A DNA stretch of 64,000 nucleotides from JBEBVQ01 sp037190845 (GCA_037190845.1 JBBCJI010000031.1:6721-70720); one strand, 5' to 3'; shown: positions 54,501-62,902, counted from the first letter of the stretch. Notes: generated by a model from the sequence alone, not told the origin. Numbers and translations: made by a program.

Positions 54501-55101
54501 GTTTGATTATGATACGATACAGGATGTAATTATTCATATAAAGTATACTGCGGAATATAATAGTTTATTGAAAGGGACTGTGGAAAACTACCTGGAGGAG
54601 CTGCTTGCTGATCCGGACGTGAACTATCCTGCATTCTTCAGCCTGAAGCATGATTTCCCGGATGCCTGGGCCGCCGGATTTGAAGGACAGGTCATTCCGC
54701 CTGTGACAGGGCAGGGTCTGCCACTTACTATTCCGGTCAGCCGTAGTATGTATCCCGAATATGCGCAGCGGAAGGAGATCGGTATTTCCAAACTGATCTT
54801 TGTACTGCGGCCGGGAATTCTGGTAAGTACGTCAACAGAATTTTATATACAGGTGAATAATGAGACTCCTTTGCCACTTACATATTTGCCTCAGCCTGCG
54901 CCTCCCGCTCCCCCGGTTGTCCCTTATATGAATGAGACAGCGGTGACAGTTGTATTACCGGAGGATACAAGCCCGGAAGAGATCAGCCTGAAACTGTATA
55001 AGAAGCTGATCCCGGGTGGTGAAAATCCTTATGTCGAGATCGCACCAGAGGATATTCAGGATTTCTTTATGATCACAGTGTATTCATTGACGGAGATGTA
55101 A
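45508..55101 (+). CDS. ABC toxin subunit A (TcA), membrane-translocation pore
   Basis: A 3197-residue protein with no signal peptide, as in other TcA proteins. Residues ~1-95 and ~125-215 are two transthyretin/CarboxypepD_reg-like beta domains (VEIYGSGTPVNQQFWVGGGK; VIEGQVTDRDGRGISYVRLN). A VRP1 (SpvA/TcA N-terminal) block has LEQCGCAECMSVYSAGAYFV at ~676. Unusually, it is followed by a proline run (about 9 prolines) at ~759-770. A neuraminidase-like/ABC-toxin-N region starts near 1705 (EKLDEVARLEPVTAYHEKDR). The pore coiled coil is at ~2575-2650 (VKTIREAQVQESEQTIEALK), and the C-terminal TcB-binding barrel is recognisable by ISIPCVTGPYTTVSCML. The homopentamer injects the TcC tip through a membrane. 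The downstream fused TcB-TcC gene is 11 bases away. Confidence 0.95.
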   Translation: MAIIHINGLLREKDTQRPMPGMYVEIYGSGTPVNQQFWVGGGKSDEDGSFSIFLREDTYPAIEVPSPSNPLTLVVFYGDHVIHTESITSVYPDIQVPTQHYNFYYYYYYGNGSAPIDPTHGRTEDLFFVIEGQVTDRDGRGISYVRLNAYAKGFRSKNIICRAYPDVDGFYSMKIAFLSLEAGWAKARNLVIEVDDGWMTALAESRDILEFPSIQRVDLQLDHESLYLSDYDELYNRIFFATSEDPWIFPFTEFATITTTGDNRESQYIARAINRDEASVIAFVRSWARANDEGWAYSDVHIGAFFAILKAGVIDDRDAIFSLSRERLTEIWNDAIQKKIISDYIEAYIPTLLLDFGNVLGNITADVEIEEEGITLSDYFSGVYIEDTFGDYLQFLSTYEGDDVTQFWDSFRISLEDSGYLADELQRKFQIAAITGYQPAMANELDTHVDGHVWVAAKLDIAGWTSMINTAGGSSAVPRVIFDHSSTPVEDYAERLKFISQDTFPGGALVGQLQGPDGYLLIPDAPTRWEVDAFLSTNPHFDFRTASVDDINAENYDLSYVSDVNVVIEALIPFQAVSRIANARVDAVTAMMLDGLNSAGAVMTLSADVFVNQYSVALGGNEQARGAYNLAGKINGLSVATATDFSLIGNGPSWTWTVNPVDPAVANPDLSTLFGSLEQCGCAECMSVYSAGAYFVDILNFIKQKGDADENPYKELTRRRPDLEYIDITCKNANTVLPYIDLLNERLEVLILEPFNPPPTPPPPPPPPPVYDIPNSYQTTGTAANLAAYPEHMKRTSGDNHEYVAVYENVYDDILKNAIYPLNLPFNLPLEEARVYLQHLGYSRLRLMDLLRPMGGSVPDTGITDYNYYTESAGMSKEMADIISTPGAPDLYPFYGFDNDNPVVFLSPTDSSQKLTGAWDELLRGDISGANNGGLDVLLYVLDISFKELMQLLYTDTLNKEHGGTRYVDVYARDGEPLETCVLRELRLRIIGGYSDDFFDKLHRFVRLWKATGIGIYELDVLLRAFGVEDISNIDALYKNLMRAIHLARKLNIPVECFATWWAVMDTNHYVNYNSDRQDPLPSVYDRFFRSKSNPRDTTFDLSQLTSKKYGAHLSGIIAACRISEEDLKLLMGLKALNISLEADMTLVGLTQIFGVATVCNALKIKAQDFIRFCQLCKIDYGKVLAAPTATHADTQMGHLEQLLSYAEMLGSSGFSLDDVRYMLLDKDEQKIYTPEEKVVQPFYEGVRAELQKEYVDTSALSPLTDADKIKAIKDMLKNIIIQHYAAQFSIQADTVVFLLKDLFEIGYDHTGNGSYTGKEVLDALIDPDFIFSEYDFSTGGIEDAMSVAAPGKPYVNLFHLYPLYYRMNKMALLFTLTGVRKEEIRLLQEYCDEAELDVPDLCDYPYTGEDDITEAKDLFVRLMRYIRWVTARRRLALTPELLRQLAETTLTGTKAQWVALVVQITQWADAQVTDLVGAVGTLTSAGILQVAFRGNFKDPYILLRMADIFAASAKIGLLPQQINDVLQSNLVMTDARRVRMAARSKYDEAAWMKVAKPLQDPLREKQRKAMVSYLLTKPDKDKGKIWRTENDLYAWLLMDVEMQPCTMTSRIRLALSSVQLYMDRVIMNLEYYKQDITEPLVKLAPADITQWKSWRKWYRIWEANRKVFLYPENWIEPELRDNKTPFFKDLETQLLQDELNETTANNAYLAYLEKLDEVARLEPVTAYHEKDRTAGIDVLHVVSRTYGDAPVYYYRKFVDGEWTAWEPMNIEPKSDHITLVVWNRRLIVLWLDFMEKQLDDASGRIYIRQLAHRRNTEYNNGIGTWSNTVVLHDPMKFNHILDIGYGNRFPVLWMRDELVDISEGLYNNDMSKEDAQGKLLKGWGIRINWSEYKDRKWTAPQIGSDVMEMYPWAFRITKKAELNLQGTYVEKWKAISDLIRKQKDLSVNDLFKNRMYLYPTFGPNNSLVIQVMVAAAFDELATNIYTFRFDYPGADPITVRNVVSTQIAQSMMSPANTVMNLMKFVETPYGSYGHLAVSEYKDKPGQDRSYYPIGGTDSLSGYSDREEVTSGSIFGNTPNGPFRITAKANMDWGRNPLYNHFFFEDDKHLFFLYRESVLSASSGVNSTMSQPALTSVAQLASSYQSNFVGPATGQAGAEGTDGVSFPTSTAGRYNTPKPVYHVRTFYHAHVNKFIRELNLYGIDGLLKINMQVQTDTMDFDNVYDPSELVHLPYPTDKVAFDYSDAYSTYNWELFYHIPMLIAQRLSENQQFEQAQKWYHYVFDPTNNTDASGSVSTTKQRFWKCRPLYDQAGEKIETLTDMMAYINKYSDQVTKWEKNPFSPHVIARMRLLAYMKNTVMKYLDNLIAWGDQLFRRDTIESLNEATQLYILASNILGRRPESMPALTVPVIQNFIDLDNAGLDRFSNAAVKIERFIGRNVLPTGGGSGEVPKMKYFCLPQNDKLMGYWDTVADRLFKIRNCMNIEGVIRQLPLFDPPIDPAMLVRAAAAGIDTGAVMDSIAGIGMPHYRFSYIVQKANEVCADVKALGAALLAALEKKDAEGLALLRSGHEIKLLEQVKTIREAQVQESEQTIEALKKTREVTDIRYKYYTSRVKMNTGEQQHLKSLEDGLNLQIKQTVTEGIAGALALIPNIHLQVPGAGTSIGGMHFSTMVRAAATVLNVKAVMNNAKGSMALTKAGYERRQDDWDFQAESALKELEQIDKQIIGAEIRLSIAQKELDSQTMQIENSRETDAYMRSKYTNQELYNWMIGQIATVYFQSYQLAFDIAKKAEMCFTQELPEPLYKMPAKGLIQFGYWDSLRKGLMSGEKLQYDLRKMEAVYIENNKRQLEMTKHVSLALLDAEALLSLKNNGTCHIDIPEALFDLDYPGQYMRRIKSVSISIPCVTGPYTTVSCMLFQTSSKYRWDGTNPGSTAGYPETGVNDQRFKKFTGGDSVATSSAQNDNGVFELNFRDERYLPFEGSGAISNWTLVMPSKNRQFDYDTIQDVIIHIKYTAEYNSLLKGTVENYLEELLADPDVNYPAFFSLKHDFPDAWAAGFEGQVIPPVTGQGLPLTIPVSRSMYPEYAQRKEIGISKLIFVLRPGILVSTSTEFYIQVNNETPLPLTYLPQPAPPAPPVVPYMNETAVTVVLPEDTSPEEISLKLYKKLIPGGENPYVEIAPEDIQDFFMITVYSLTEM

Positions 55102-55112
55102 CCACGTATCAC

Positions 55113-58100
55113 ATGGATAAGCACCAGGCAGAAAAGACAGCAGCAAACGGAAGCTCCCGTAACGGTACGCAAACCCCTGTCCCTCCTCCCCATCCGCTGG
55201 ATCGATATTCGGTTGTTCCGGAGACAGGGGCCGGTGATAATGGCGATAGTCCGTTCTACAAATCCCAGGCGCCTTCCATATCCCTTCCTAAAGGTGGCGG
55301 CGCCCTGAAAGGTATTGATGAAAAATTTACCGTCAATGCCGTGAATGGTACTGCAGCCCTGGAGATTCCCCTGCCGCTGACGCCGGGACGGAACGGATTT
55401 ACACCCGCCTTGTCGCTGCAGTACAACTCCGGGGGCGGCAACAGTGCCTTCGGTCTGGGCTGGGACATTTCGCTGCCTTCGATCCAAAGAAGGACTGATC
55501 GCCAACTGCCGCAGTACCGGGACAGTGAGGAAAGCGATGTGTTTATCCTGGCAGGCGCTGAAGACCTGATCCCGGAGCAGGAAGAGGTAAATGGTAAATG
55601 GGTGGTAAAGCGTATACTCGTATCCGATACGGAGGGCAGCTACATACTGACCCGGTACAAGCCGCGCATAGAAGGATTGTTTGCGCGTATCGAGCATATA
55701 AAAAAGCAGGACGGAAGCGCCTCCTGGTGGCGGGTAACGACCAAAGACAACATCACGACGTATTATGGCCTGACCGCTTTGGGGCGTATTGCCGACCCGG
55801 CGAACGCCGCGCGTATCTTCCGCTGGCTGCCGGATATCGTATGCGACGATAAAGGTAATGTGCAGCGCTACCGCTACCAGGCCGAACATATGTACGGCAT
55901 ACCCACGGCTACGCATGAGACCAACCGGCTGAACGGCAATGCTCCCGTGTGCAATACCTACCTTATCGGGGTGCAATATTGTAATGCTGCTCCCTGGTTT
56001 GTGGATGAAACCCGGGTGTATAACCCGGTGCTCCCCGAAAGCATGAATGCATTCCTGATGGCTGCGCGTTTCCATTATGACGATGCACTTCCCGCGTTCC
56101 CCGACTGGGATAATGTAGGCGTCGTCGGCAGCGCCTGCCGTAAAGATGCGTTCTCGGACTACCGTGCGGGCTTTGAGATCCGCACATACCGGAAATGCCG
56201 CAGGGTGTATATATTCCATAATTTCAATGAGATCCGTCTGGGCGGCAAGCCGCGGCTGGTGCGCTCGCTGGATATCTCTTATTATCACGATGCCACTCCG
56301 GATGTGTATACGGAGGCGGATTATATCACCGCTGTCACGCAGACGGGTTATACGCTGAGAGGGACTTACGATCCTTTCGGAACAAACGAATATGCTACAC
56401 GGTCGCTGCCCGCTATGACCTTCGATTATGAGCCGCTTCAGTGGCATACTGCCTTGAAAACGGTATCGAAAGCAGATGCGGCCAATGCCCCGCAGGGGCT
56501 GACGGGGCCGTACCAGTGGACGGATTTTTACGGCGAAGGCATTTCCGGCATCCTGACCGAACAGGCAACCGGCTGGTATTATAAACGGAACTTAGGCGAT
56601 GCACATTTCACGCCCGCGATGAAAATCGCTCAAAAGCCATCATTTACCGGTATGGGCAGCGGCGCACTGCAATGGCAGGATCTCCAGGCCGATGGCAGCC
56701 GGCAGGTGGTGAGCAGCGCGCCGGTAAAAGGATACTGGGAATTACACCCGGCCGCCGAACCGGGCGGCAGCTTCGGCACGGAACAACACGACCGGCAAAA
56801 ATGGGCGCCTTTCCGGCCATTTCTCAAAAACATCAATATAGACTGGGACAGCCCCTTTACCCTCAGCCTCGACCTCGATGGCGATGGACGCTCCGACGCA
56901 CTGATCGCCGATGACCGGGTGTGGACCTGGTATCAGAACGAAGGGCGTAAGGGTTATGACCGCGGTGGCCAGGCCCGGGTGTTTACCGATGAAGAAAAAG
57001 GGCCGCGGCTGATCCTGAACGATGAGATCCAGCGCATCTTCCTGGCCGATATGAGCGGCGACGGCCTCACCGACCTGGTGCGCATCCGCAACGGCGAGGT
57101 CTGCTACTGGCCGAACAAAGGCTATGGAAAATTCGGGGCGAAGGTGACCATGAGCAACACGCCGCGCTTCGACCGGACGGATCAGTATAACCCCTTATAC
57201 CTCACACTGGCCGATATCAGCGGTACGGGCGCTTCAGATCTTATTTATATCGGCAAAGGGAAATGCACGGCCTGGATCAACCTGGCGGGTAACGGTTGGA
57301 GCGAAGGCGCAGACATCAGCTACCTGCCGTCTACCGACGCCTACAGCAAGATAGCGGTAACGGACTTCCTGGGCAACGGCACAGGCTGCATCGTCTGGAG
57401 CAGCCCTTTACCCCACCATGCGCAGGCGCCGCTGCGGTATATCGATCTGATGGGGGGCAAAAAGCCATACCTGATGAAGGCATACCACAACGGTATGGGC
57501 AAGACCACAGAGCTGGCGTACAAAAGCTCCACACAGTATTACCTTGAAGACCGTCGTGAAGGGCTGCACTGGGCCACGAAGCTGCCGTTCCCGGTGCACT
57601 GTGTAGCGCAGGTAAAGACGGCGGATGCGGTAAGCCAGACGGAATACGTGCAAACCTACCGGTATCACCACGGGTATTACGACCATCCGGAGCGTGAGTT
57701 CCGGGGCTTCGGTCGTGTGGACACGGTGGATATAGAAACGGCGGACACCGGCGCCGGCGAACTGGATCAGCCCCCCGTGCTGACAAAGACCTGGTATCAT
57801 ACGGGGGCCTGGCGGCGGGAGCACATGCTGCTGGCATACTTTAAGGAAGAATATTTCAATATCCCGGACTGGGATGACGAAACGGAGATCATCAGCTTCC
57901 CGGACGGTCTGAACCCGCAGGAACTGCGTGAGGCGCACCGTGCCTTAAAAGGTCTGCCGCTCCGGCAGGAGGTGTATGCGCAGGATGGTGATGCGGAGCT
58001 GGAAGACAAGCCCTATACGGTCACGGCTTTCGCCTACCGTGTGGATCAGAAACAGCCCCTGCATACGAATCGTTATGCTTCGTTTTATACCTACCAGGAA

Positions 58101-61100
58101 CAAAGTATTGCTTTTCATACAGAGCGCAATGAAGCAGACCCGCGTGTGCTGCATGAGCTGACGCTGGCCGTAGATGAATATGGCAACATACAGGAACAAG
58201 CCCAGGTGGTTTACCCGCGCAAGAGCATCCCCGGCACGTTACCGCAAGAGGTAAAAGATGCACAGGGACTGATGCATATCAGCTATACAGATACAGTATA
58301 CACCAACGATGCGATAGCAGTACCTTCCATAGCCGATGACCCTGCCGGCTACCGGTTGCGTCTGCCTTGGGAGACCCGGAGCTATGAGCTGCACCTGGCA
58401 TCGCCCGGCACAACCACGCTCTGGAAGCCCGGGGATCTGAAAACAGATGCAGCAGCAGCCGATATAGTAGACTATACCGTTACCCCCGATGTGGGAGAAA
58501 AGCGACTGCTCAGCGTAACGCGGATCTGCTACCGGGAAAATGACGGTCAGACCCCGCTGGCGTTCGGGGTGCTGCAAAGCCGGGGCATTGAGCACGAGCG
58601 GTACCAACTGGCATTTACGGAGGCGATCCGGGAGCTGGCCTACTGCGACCGGGACGAGCATGATGTGCTCATAGATACAGACCGTGTGACGGATGCGATA
58701 CTGACGGATGCCGGCTATGTGGATCCGGACAACGCCGGGCGGTGGTGGCTGCCTTCGGGTACGGCAGATTATGAAAACGCAGGTACGCCGAAGGATGTTT
58801 TCTTTACGCCCGATCTGTATACCGACCCGTGGGGGAATCCGACCCGTGTTGCGTGGTGGGGGAGCTATTACCTGCTGCCGCAGGAAGTCATGGATGCCAA
58901 AGAGAATATCACGACCATAACGTCGTACGACTGGCGTCATCTTCAGCCGGTGTCGGTAACGGATCCGAACGGCAATATCACCGAAACGTTGTTTGATACG
59001 CTGGGCATGCCCATAGCGCAGGCGCTGAAGGGTAAGGGGGGCGAGGGGGATACGCTTGAGGGTATCGACCCGGACGACTGGATGGACGCATACTACCAGT
59101 ATATGTTCCTTTATTATGATCCGGAGTATTACGCATCGGAGCTCCTGCAGGGCGCTACGTGGCGTTGCGTGTATGATCTGTCGGGGTATGACTATTCCGG
59201 TATGGCTGTGAGCGTAGGTATGATCGGGCGGGAGCGGCATGATGCGGATGATCCTGCCAGCCCGTTGCAGCTTCGCATGACGTACACCGATGGTCTGGGG
59301 CGCGTGCTGATGCACAAGGCTGCGTGTGAAGAGACGGAAGATTATAAAGTCTGGATCGGCAACGGCCGTACGGTATATAATAACAAGGGCAAAGCGGTGA
59401 TGCAGTATGAGCCGTATTTTAGTGATACTCATTATTGCGATACCAGTGAGCAGGCTGCCCTGGACGGTGTGAGCGCGAAGCTGCACTATGATCCCCTGGG
59501 CCGTGTACAGCGCACCGACTACCCCGACGGGACGTTTGAGACCACCGAATGGACACCCTGGCAGCAGACGTTTTACGACCGTAATGACAATACCGCCGAC
59601 AGCGACTGGTATGAGACGATACAGGAGCTACCGGTAACGGGTATTCCCCCGGAGGAAATAGCTGATAACCTGGCCTGGAAAGACGCTGCTTCGAAGGCGG
59701 GAGCCCACAACAATACGCCCACCGTACAGCACCTGGACACGCTGGCACGTCCGTTCTACACCGTGCAGTATCTTGAAGATATGGATACGGAGGACCCGCC
59801 GGGGCCGGAGACGATCGGGAGCTATGTAACGCTGGACATGCAGGGCAACCGGCTGAAGGTGACGGACGGGCGGGATAAAGATACACTGACGTACCGGTAC
59901 AACATGCTGCAATCCGTCTGCTATCAGCTAAGCCTCGACAGCGGAGAGCAGCGGATACTGGTGGATGTATCGGGGCAGCCGCTGTGCGGATGGGATGCCG
60001 ACGACCGCAATACACGTTTCAGCTATGACGAGCTGCGCCGCCCACTTAGAAAAGAGCTATGGCTCTATGATGCATTGGCTGAGGAATGGACACTGACGCA
60101 GACCCTCGAAGAGATGGTCTATGGCGAAGAACAGCCGGATGACATAGATCACAACCTGCGGGGCAAGCTCTACCAGAGCAAAGACGGAGCGGGCGTGGTG
60201 ACGATACCGGATTATGATTTTAAAGGCAACCCGTTGTCATCCGTACGGCAGTTTACCGCAGACCCTACCACACATCCCGACTGGACAGGTAGCGTACCGC
60301 TGGAAGAAGACGACAACAGTGATCCTATACTTTATACCACCTCCACAACATACGACGCGCTCAACCGACCGGTGACACTCACCACGCCCGAAGGCGGAGA
60401 GACCGCTTATACTTACAACAAGACCGGGTTACTCTACAGTGTGGCCGTGGATGATGTACACGGGTTGAGTGGTGATATGGTCACAGGCATTGAGTATGAT
60501 GCCAAAGGGCAAAGGCTGAAGATACAATATGGCAATGGCACCACTACGACTTATGCCTATGATCCGAATACTTTCCGTGTGACCCGCATCCGCACCACCC
60601 GGTACAGCGACAATGCGGAGTTGCAGGATCTGCGGTACTGGTACGATCCGGTGGGCAATATCACCATTCAGCGGGACTTTGCGCAGCCGGAAGTGTACTT
60701 TGACAATACGGTGGTATCAGCGGATAATGAGTACACCTATGATGCCCTGTACAGACTTATAGAAGCCGAAGGTCGTGAGCTGATCGGTCTGGATGATCCT
60801 CCTGCGGGCTGGAATGACAGTGCGCGAAGCGGTAAGACCCAGATGCCGTTTGTGAATACGGTACCGCCTCCTTCAGACCTTAATGCCCTGCGCCGTTATA
60901 AGGATGAGTACAGTTATGACCAGGTAGGTAACATGTTGGAGATCTATCACAATGTGGGCGGCTCCGGTAATCGGAAACGTACTTTTGTGATCGCTACCGC
61001 CAGCAACCGGCTGGAGAGCAGTACGGCAGGAACGAACACCCCGGTGACGGAAACATACACTTACGACAATCGGGGGAATCTCACAGGGGGAATGCTTCAC

Positions 61101-62645
61101 CTTGCCGGTATGAGCTACAATGCAGAGAACCGGCTGGAGGTGGTGACCAATATTGATACGGACATTGTGACGTATTACCAGTACGACAGCGCTGGCCAGC
61201 GGGTACGGAAGACGACCATCAACAGTGATGCGGACGTTACGGAGATGCGCAAGTATGTGGGCGGGTGGGAAGTGTACCATAAATCTACGAGTGGTATTTT
61301 AGACATAGAGCGTGAAAGCCTGCATGTGAGTGATGACACCGGGCGGATCGTGCTGATAGAAACACGTACAGATGCGCCGGAGCAGACGATTCGCTACCAG
61401 TACAGCAACCATCTGGGCAGCGCTACGCTGGAGCTGGATGAAGCAGGAGCAGTGATTTCTTATGAGGAGTACTATCCTTATGGAAGTACGAGTTTCCAAA
61501 GCGGAAGGTCTTTAGCGGAGGTGTCGTTGAAGCGATACAGATACACAGGTAAAGAAAGAGACGAAGAATCGGGACTGTATTATCACGGAGCAAGATACTA
61601 CATACCTTGGCTGGCACGATGGTGTGCTGTGGATCCATTACAGGGTGAAATGCCGGAATGGTCGCCGTATAACTACGGGTATTGTAATCCCATCACTTGG
61701 ACAGATAGTACTGGGATGCAGCCCGATGAACAACAGCAACAAAAATATCAAGAAGGAGAACGTCAAACGCAGGCTGGTTTTCAAAAGAGTTTAGATGAAA
61801 TACAAAATAGTAATGCACATCCTGATTTTAAGAAATGGGCTGGTGATGTTGGATTATCTGGTGTTGTAAGTTTGAGAGACCAACTCTTTGCTTCCAAAAT
61901 CGGCAGTTATCAGAATGCTCCTGGCGCAAGAGCAATGTACGGATATGATCCAAATGCAGAAGGTAATGGAGTTCTTGTACCTGAAAGTATAAGACAAAGG
62001 TTATGGACGGAAGCTAACGAGCAAGCAATTCCTGTTTTAAAAGCCACATGGGCTGCGTTGCAAAGCGGAGGAGAATCATCAGGTTTGACGTTTCAACACA
62101 ATCTCAATATGACCATTAGTAATAATGCACAGGGATGGGCAGCAATAACAGGAGCAGCAATAGAAGTCGGGCTTGCCTGGTCGGCACATCTGGTAGGAGG
62201 AGGTCTATCCAATTTAAAACAAACCGGAGAAATGGCTAAACAAAGTTTTTCTCTGAGTAACGATGAGGTAATTACCCTTTATAGGGGTGTAAATAGTTCT
62301 AGTCCAGCCTACGATGATGCTCTTAAAGGAGTAGTTAATCCACGGGGAGGTTCATCAGGACATATGGATGCTTATATTCATAATGCTGCTCCGGAGGGTA
62401 CAGCTAACAGTAATTTAACTTCTTGGACAACTGACTATGACGTTGCATTAAACTATGCTTATAGACCCTCAAGAGAAGGGGTAGTATTATCTACTGATGT
62501 TTCTTTAAAGAGAACTATATCAAGTCCAAGTTTAAAAGATGTAAACTTAATTCATAAACCTGGTACGGTTGTCAATGAAAGTGAAGTATTGTTGATTGGT
62601 AAAATAAAAATTGAACCATTTAAAATAAAAAAAGTAAGATTTTAG
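55113..62645 (+). CDS. fused ABC toxin subunits TcB-TcC with ADP-ribosyltransferase-like C-terminus
   Basis: A 2510-residue protein combining what are often two genes. The SpvB/TcB part begins near 48 (PFYKSQAPSISLPKGGG; ALSLQYNSGGGNSAFGLGWD), followed by VCBS/FG-GAP propeller strands (DLDGDGRSDALIADD, ADMSGDGLTDLVRIRNGEVC) and TcdB midN/midC regions. The TcC part is a cocoon of Rhs repeats ending in the core RYTGKERDEESGLYYHGARY with DPLQG and DSTGM, the aspartate self-cleavage signature, at ~2174-2202. The residues after ~2202 are AT-rich and carry R2391 (LYRGV), S2437-x-T2439 (LTSWTTD) and E2489-x-E2491 (NESEV): R-S-E/ExE ADP-ribosyltransferase residues in order. It is the injected toxin. 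Confidence 0.92.
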   Translation: MDKHQAEKTAANGSSRNGTQTPVPPPHPLDRYSVVPETGAGDNGDSPFYKSQAPSISLPKGGGALKGIDEKFTVNAVNGTAALEIPLPLTPGRNGFTPALSLQYNSGGGNSAFGLGWDISLPSIQRRTDRQLPQYRDSEESDVFILAGAEDLIPEQEEVNGKWVVKRILVSDTEGSYILTRYKPRIEGLFARIEHIKKQDGSASWWRVTTKDNITTYYGLTALGRIADPANAARIFRWLPDIVCDDKGNVQRYRYQAEHMYGIPTATHETNRLNGNAPVCNTYLIGVQYCNAAPWFVDETRVYNPVLPESMNAFLMAARFHYDDALPAFPDWDNVGVVGSACRKDAFSDYRAGFEIRTYRKCRRVYIFHNFNEIRLGGKPRLVRSLDISYYHDATPDVYTEADYITAVTQTGYTLRGTYDPFGTNEYATRSLPAMTFDYEPLQWHTALKTVSKADAANAPQGLTGPYQWTDFYGEGISGILTEQATGWYYKRNLGDAHFTPAMKIAQKPSFTGMGSGALQWQDLQADGSRQVVSSAPVKGYWELHPAAEPGGSFGTEQHDRQKWAPFRPFLKNINIDWDSPFTLSLDLDGDGRSDALIADDRVWTWYQNEGRKGYDRGGQARVFTDEEKGPRLILNDEIQRIFLADMSGDGLTDLVRIRNGEVCYWPNKGYGKFGAKVTMSNTPRFDRTDQYNPLYLTLADISGTGASDLIYIGKGKCTAWINLAGNGWSEGADISYLPSTDAYSKIAVTDFLGNGTGCIVWSSPLPHHAQAPLRYIDLMGGKKPYLMKAYHNGMGKTTELAYKSSTQYYLEDRREGLHWATKLPFPVHCVAQVKTADAVSQTEYVQTYRYHHGYYDHPEREFRGFGRVDTVDIETADTGAGELDQPPVLTKTWYHTGAWRREHMLLAYFKEEYFNIPDWDDETEIISFPDGLNPQELREAHRALKGLPLRQEVYAQDGDAELEDKPYTVTAFAYRVDQKQPLHTNRYASFYTYQEQSIAFHTERNEADPRVLHELTLAVDEYGNIQEQAQVVYPRKSIPGTLPQEVKDAQGLMHISYTDTVYTNDAIAVPSIADDPAGYRLRLPWETRSYELHLASPGTTTLWKPGDLKTDAAAADIVDYTVTPDVGEKRLLSVTRICYRENDGQTPLAFGVLQSRGIEHERYQLAFTEAIRELAYCDRDEHDVLIDTDRVTDAILTDAGYVDPDNAGRWWLPSGTADYENAGTPKDVFFTPDLYTDPWGNPTRVAWWGSYYLLPQEVMDAKENITTITSYDWRHLQPVSVTDPNGNITETLFDTLGMPIAQALKGKGGEGDTLEGIDPDDWMDAYYQYMFLYYDPEYYASELLQGATWRCVYDLSGYDYSGMAVSVGMIGRERHDADDPASPLQLRMTYTDGLGRVLMHKAACEETEDYKVWIGNGRTVYNNKGKAVMQYEPYFSDTHYCDTSEQAALDGVSAKLHYDPLGRVQRTDYPDGTFETTEWTPWQQTFYDRNDNTADSDWYETIQELPVTGIPPEEIADNLAWKDAASKAGAHNNTPTVQHLDTLARPFYTVQYLEDMDTEDPPGPETIGSYVTLDMQGNRLKVTDGRDKDTLTYRYNMLQSVCYQLSLDSGEQRILVDVSGQPLCGWDADDRNTRFSYDELRRPLRKELWLYDALAEEWTLTQTLEEMVYGEEQPDDIDHNLRGKLYQSKDGAGVVTIPDYDFKGNPLSSVRQFTADPTTHPDWTGSVPLEEDDNSDPILYTTSTTYDALNRPVTLTTPEGGETAYTYNKTGLLYSVAVDDVHGLSGDMVTGIEYDAKGQRLKIQYGNGTTTTYAYDPNTFRVTRIRTTRYSDNAELQDLRYWYDPVGNITIQRDFAQPEVYFDNTVVSADNEYTYDALYRLIEAEGRELIGLDDPPAGWNDSARSGKTQMPFVNTVPPPSDLNALRRYKDEYSYDQVGNMLEIYHNVGGSGNRKRTFVIATASNRLESSTAGTNTPVTETYTYDNRGNLTGGMLHLAGMSYNAENRLEVVTNIDTDIVTYYQYDSAGQRVRKTTINSDADVTEMRKYVGGWEVYHKSTSGILDIERESLHVSDDTGRIVLIETRTDAPEQTIRYQYSNHLGSATLELDEAGAVISYEEYYPYGSTSFQSGRSLAEVSLKRYRYTGKERDEESGLYYHGARYYIPWLARWCAVDPLQGEMPEWSPYNYGYCNPITWTDSTGMQPDEQQQQKYQEGERQTQAGFQKSLDEIQNSNAHPDFKKWAGDVGLSGVVSLRDQLFASKIGSYQNAPGARAMYGYDPNAEGNGVLVPESIRQRLWTEANEQAIPVLKATWAALQSGGESSGLTFQHNLNMTISNNAQGWAAITGAAIEVGLAWSAHLVGGGLSNLKQTGEMAKQSFSLSNDEVITLYRGVNSSSPAYDDALKGVVNPRGGSSGHMDAYIHNAAPEGTANSNLTSWTTDYDVALNYAYRPSREGVVLSTDVSLKRTISSPSLKDVNLIHKPGTVVNESEVLLIGKIKIEPFKIKKVRF

Positions 62646-62647
62646 AC

Positions 62648-62902
62648 ATGGTTAAGAAACCCCTAATACCTAAAGGTCATTTTTATGTATTGGTTGCCGA
62701 TATAAATACAGGCCATATTTTGAATTTGAATGGTAGTATACATCTTTCAGATCAGGATGAAGAGATTGTATACTTTTTGAGTGGGGAAACGCTCAATGAG
62801 ATAACTCAAAAAGCTCAAGGATTATTAGAAGAAAGAGAGGGAATAGAAGTATTGATATACGACTCCAATAATAATTTTATTAAAATGTTAAAAAATAAAT
62901 AG
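62648..62902 (+). CDS. possible immunity protein for the Tc ADP-ribosyltransferase tip
   Basis: An 84-residue protein starting 2 bases after the TcBC stop, on the same strand and with the same AT-rich composition as the toxin tip. It has no signal peptide. It reads MVKKPLIPKGHFYVLVADIN, then LNGSIHLSDQDEEIVYFLSG, a short helix (LNEITQKAQGLLEEREG) and strand, an alpha/beta layout without catalytic motifs and net acidic in the middle. The position and coupling are those of immunity genes in polymorphic toxin loci. I do not recognise a family, and other functions cannot be excluded. Confidence 0.6.
   Translation: MVKKPLIPKGHFYVLVADINTGHILNLNGSIHLSDQDEEIVYFLSGETLNEITQKAQGLLEEREGIEVLIYDSNNNFIKMLKNK

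Noticed and set aside
55056..56447. A 463-codon open frame opposite the TcB start
   Set aside because: An antisense shadow of the TcB-TcC gene, low-complexity composition and no promoter or partner.
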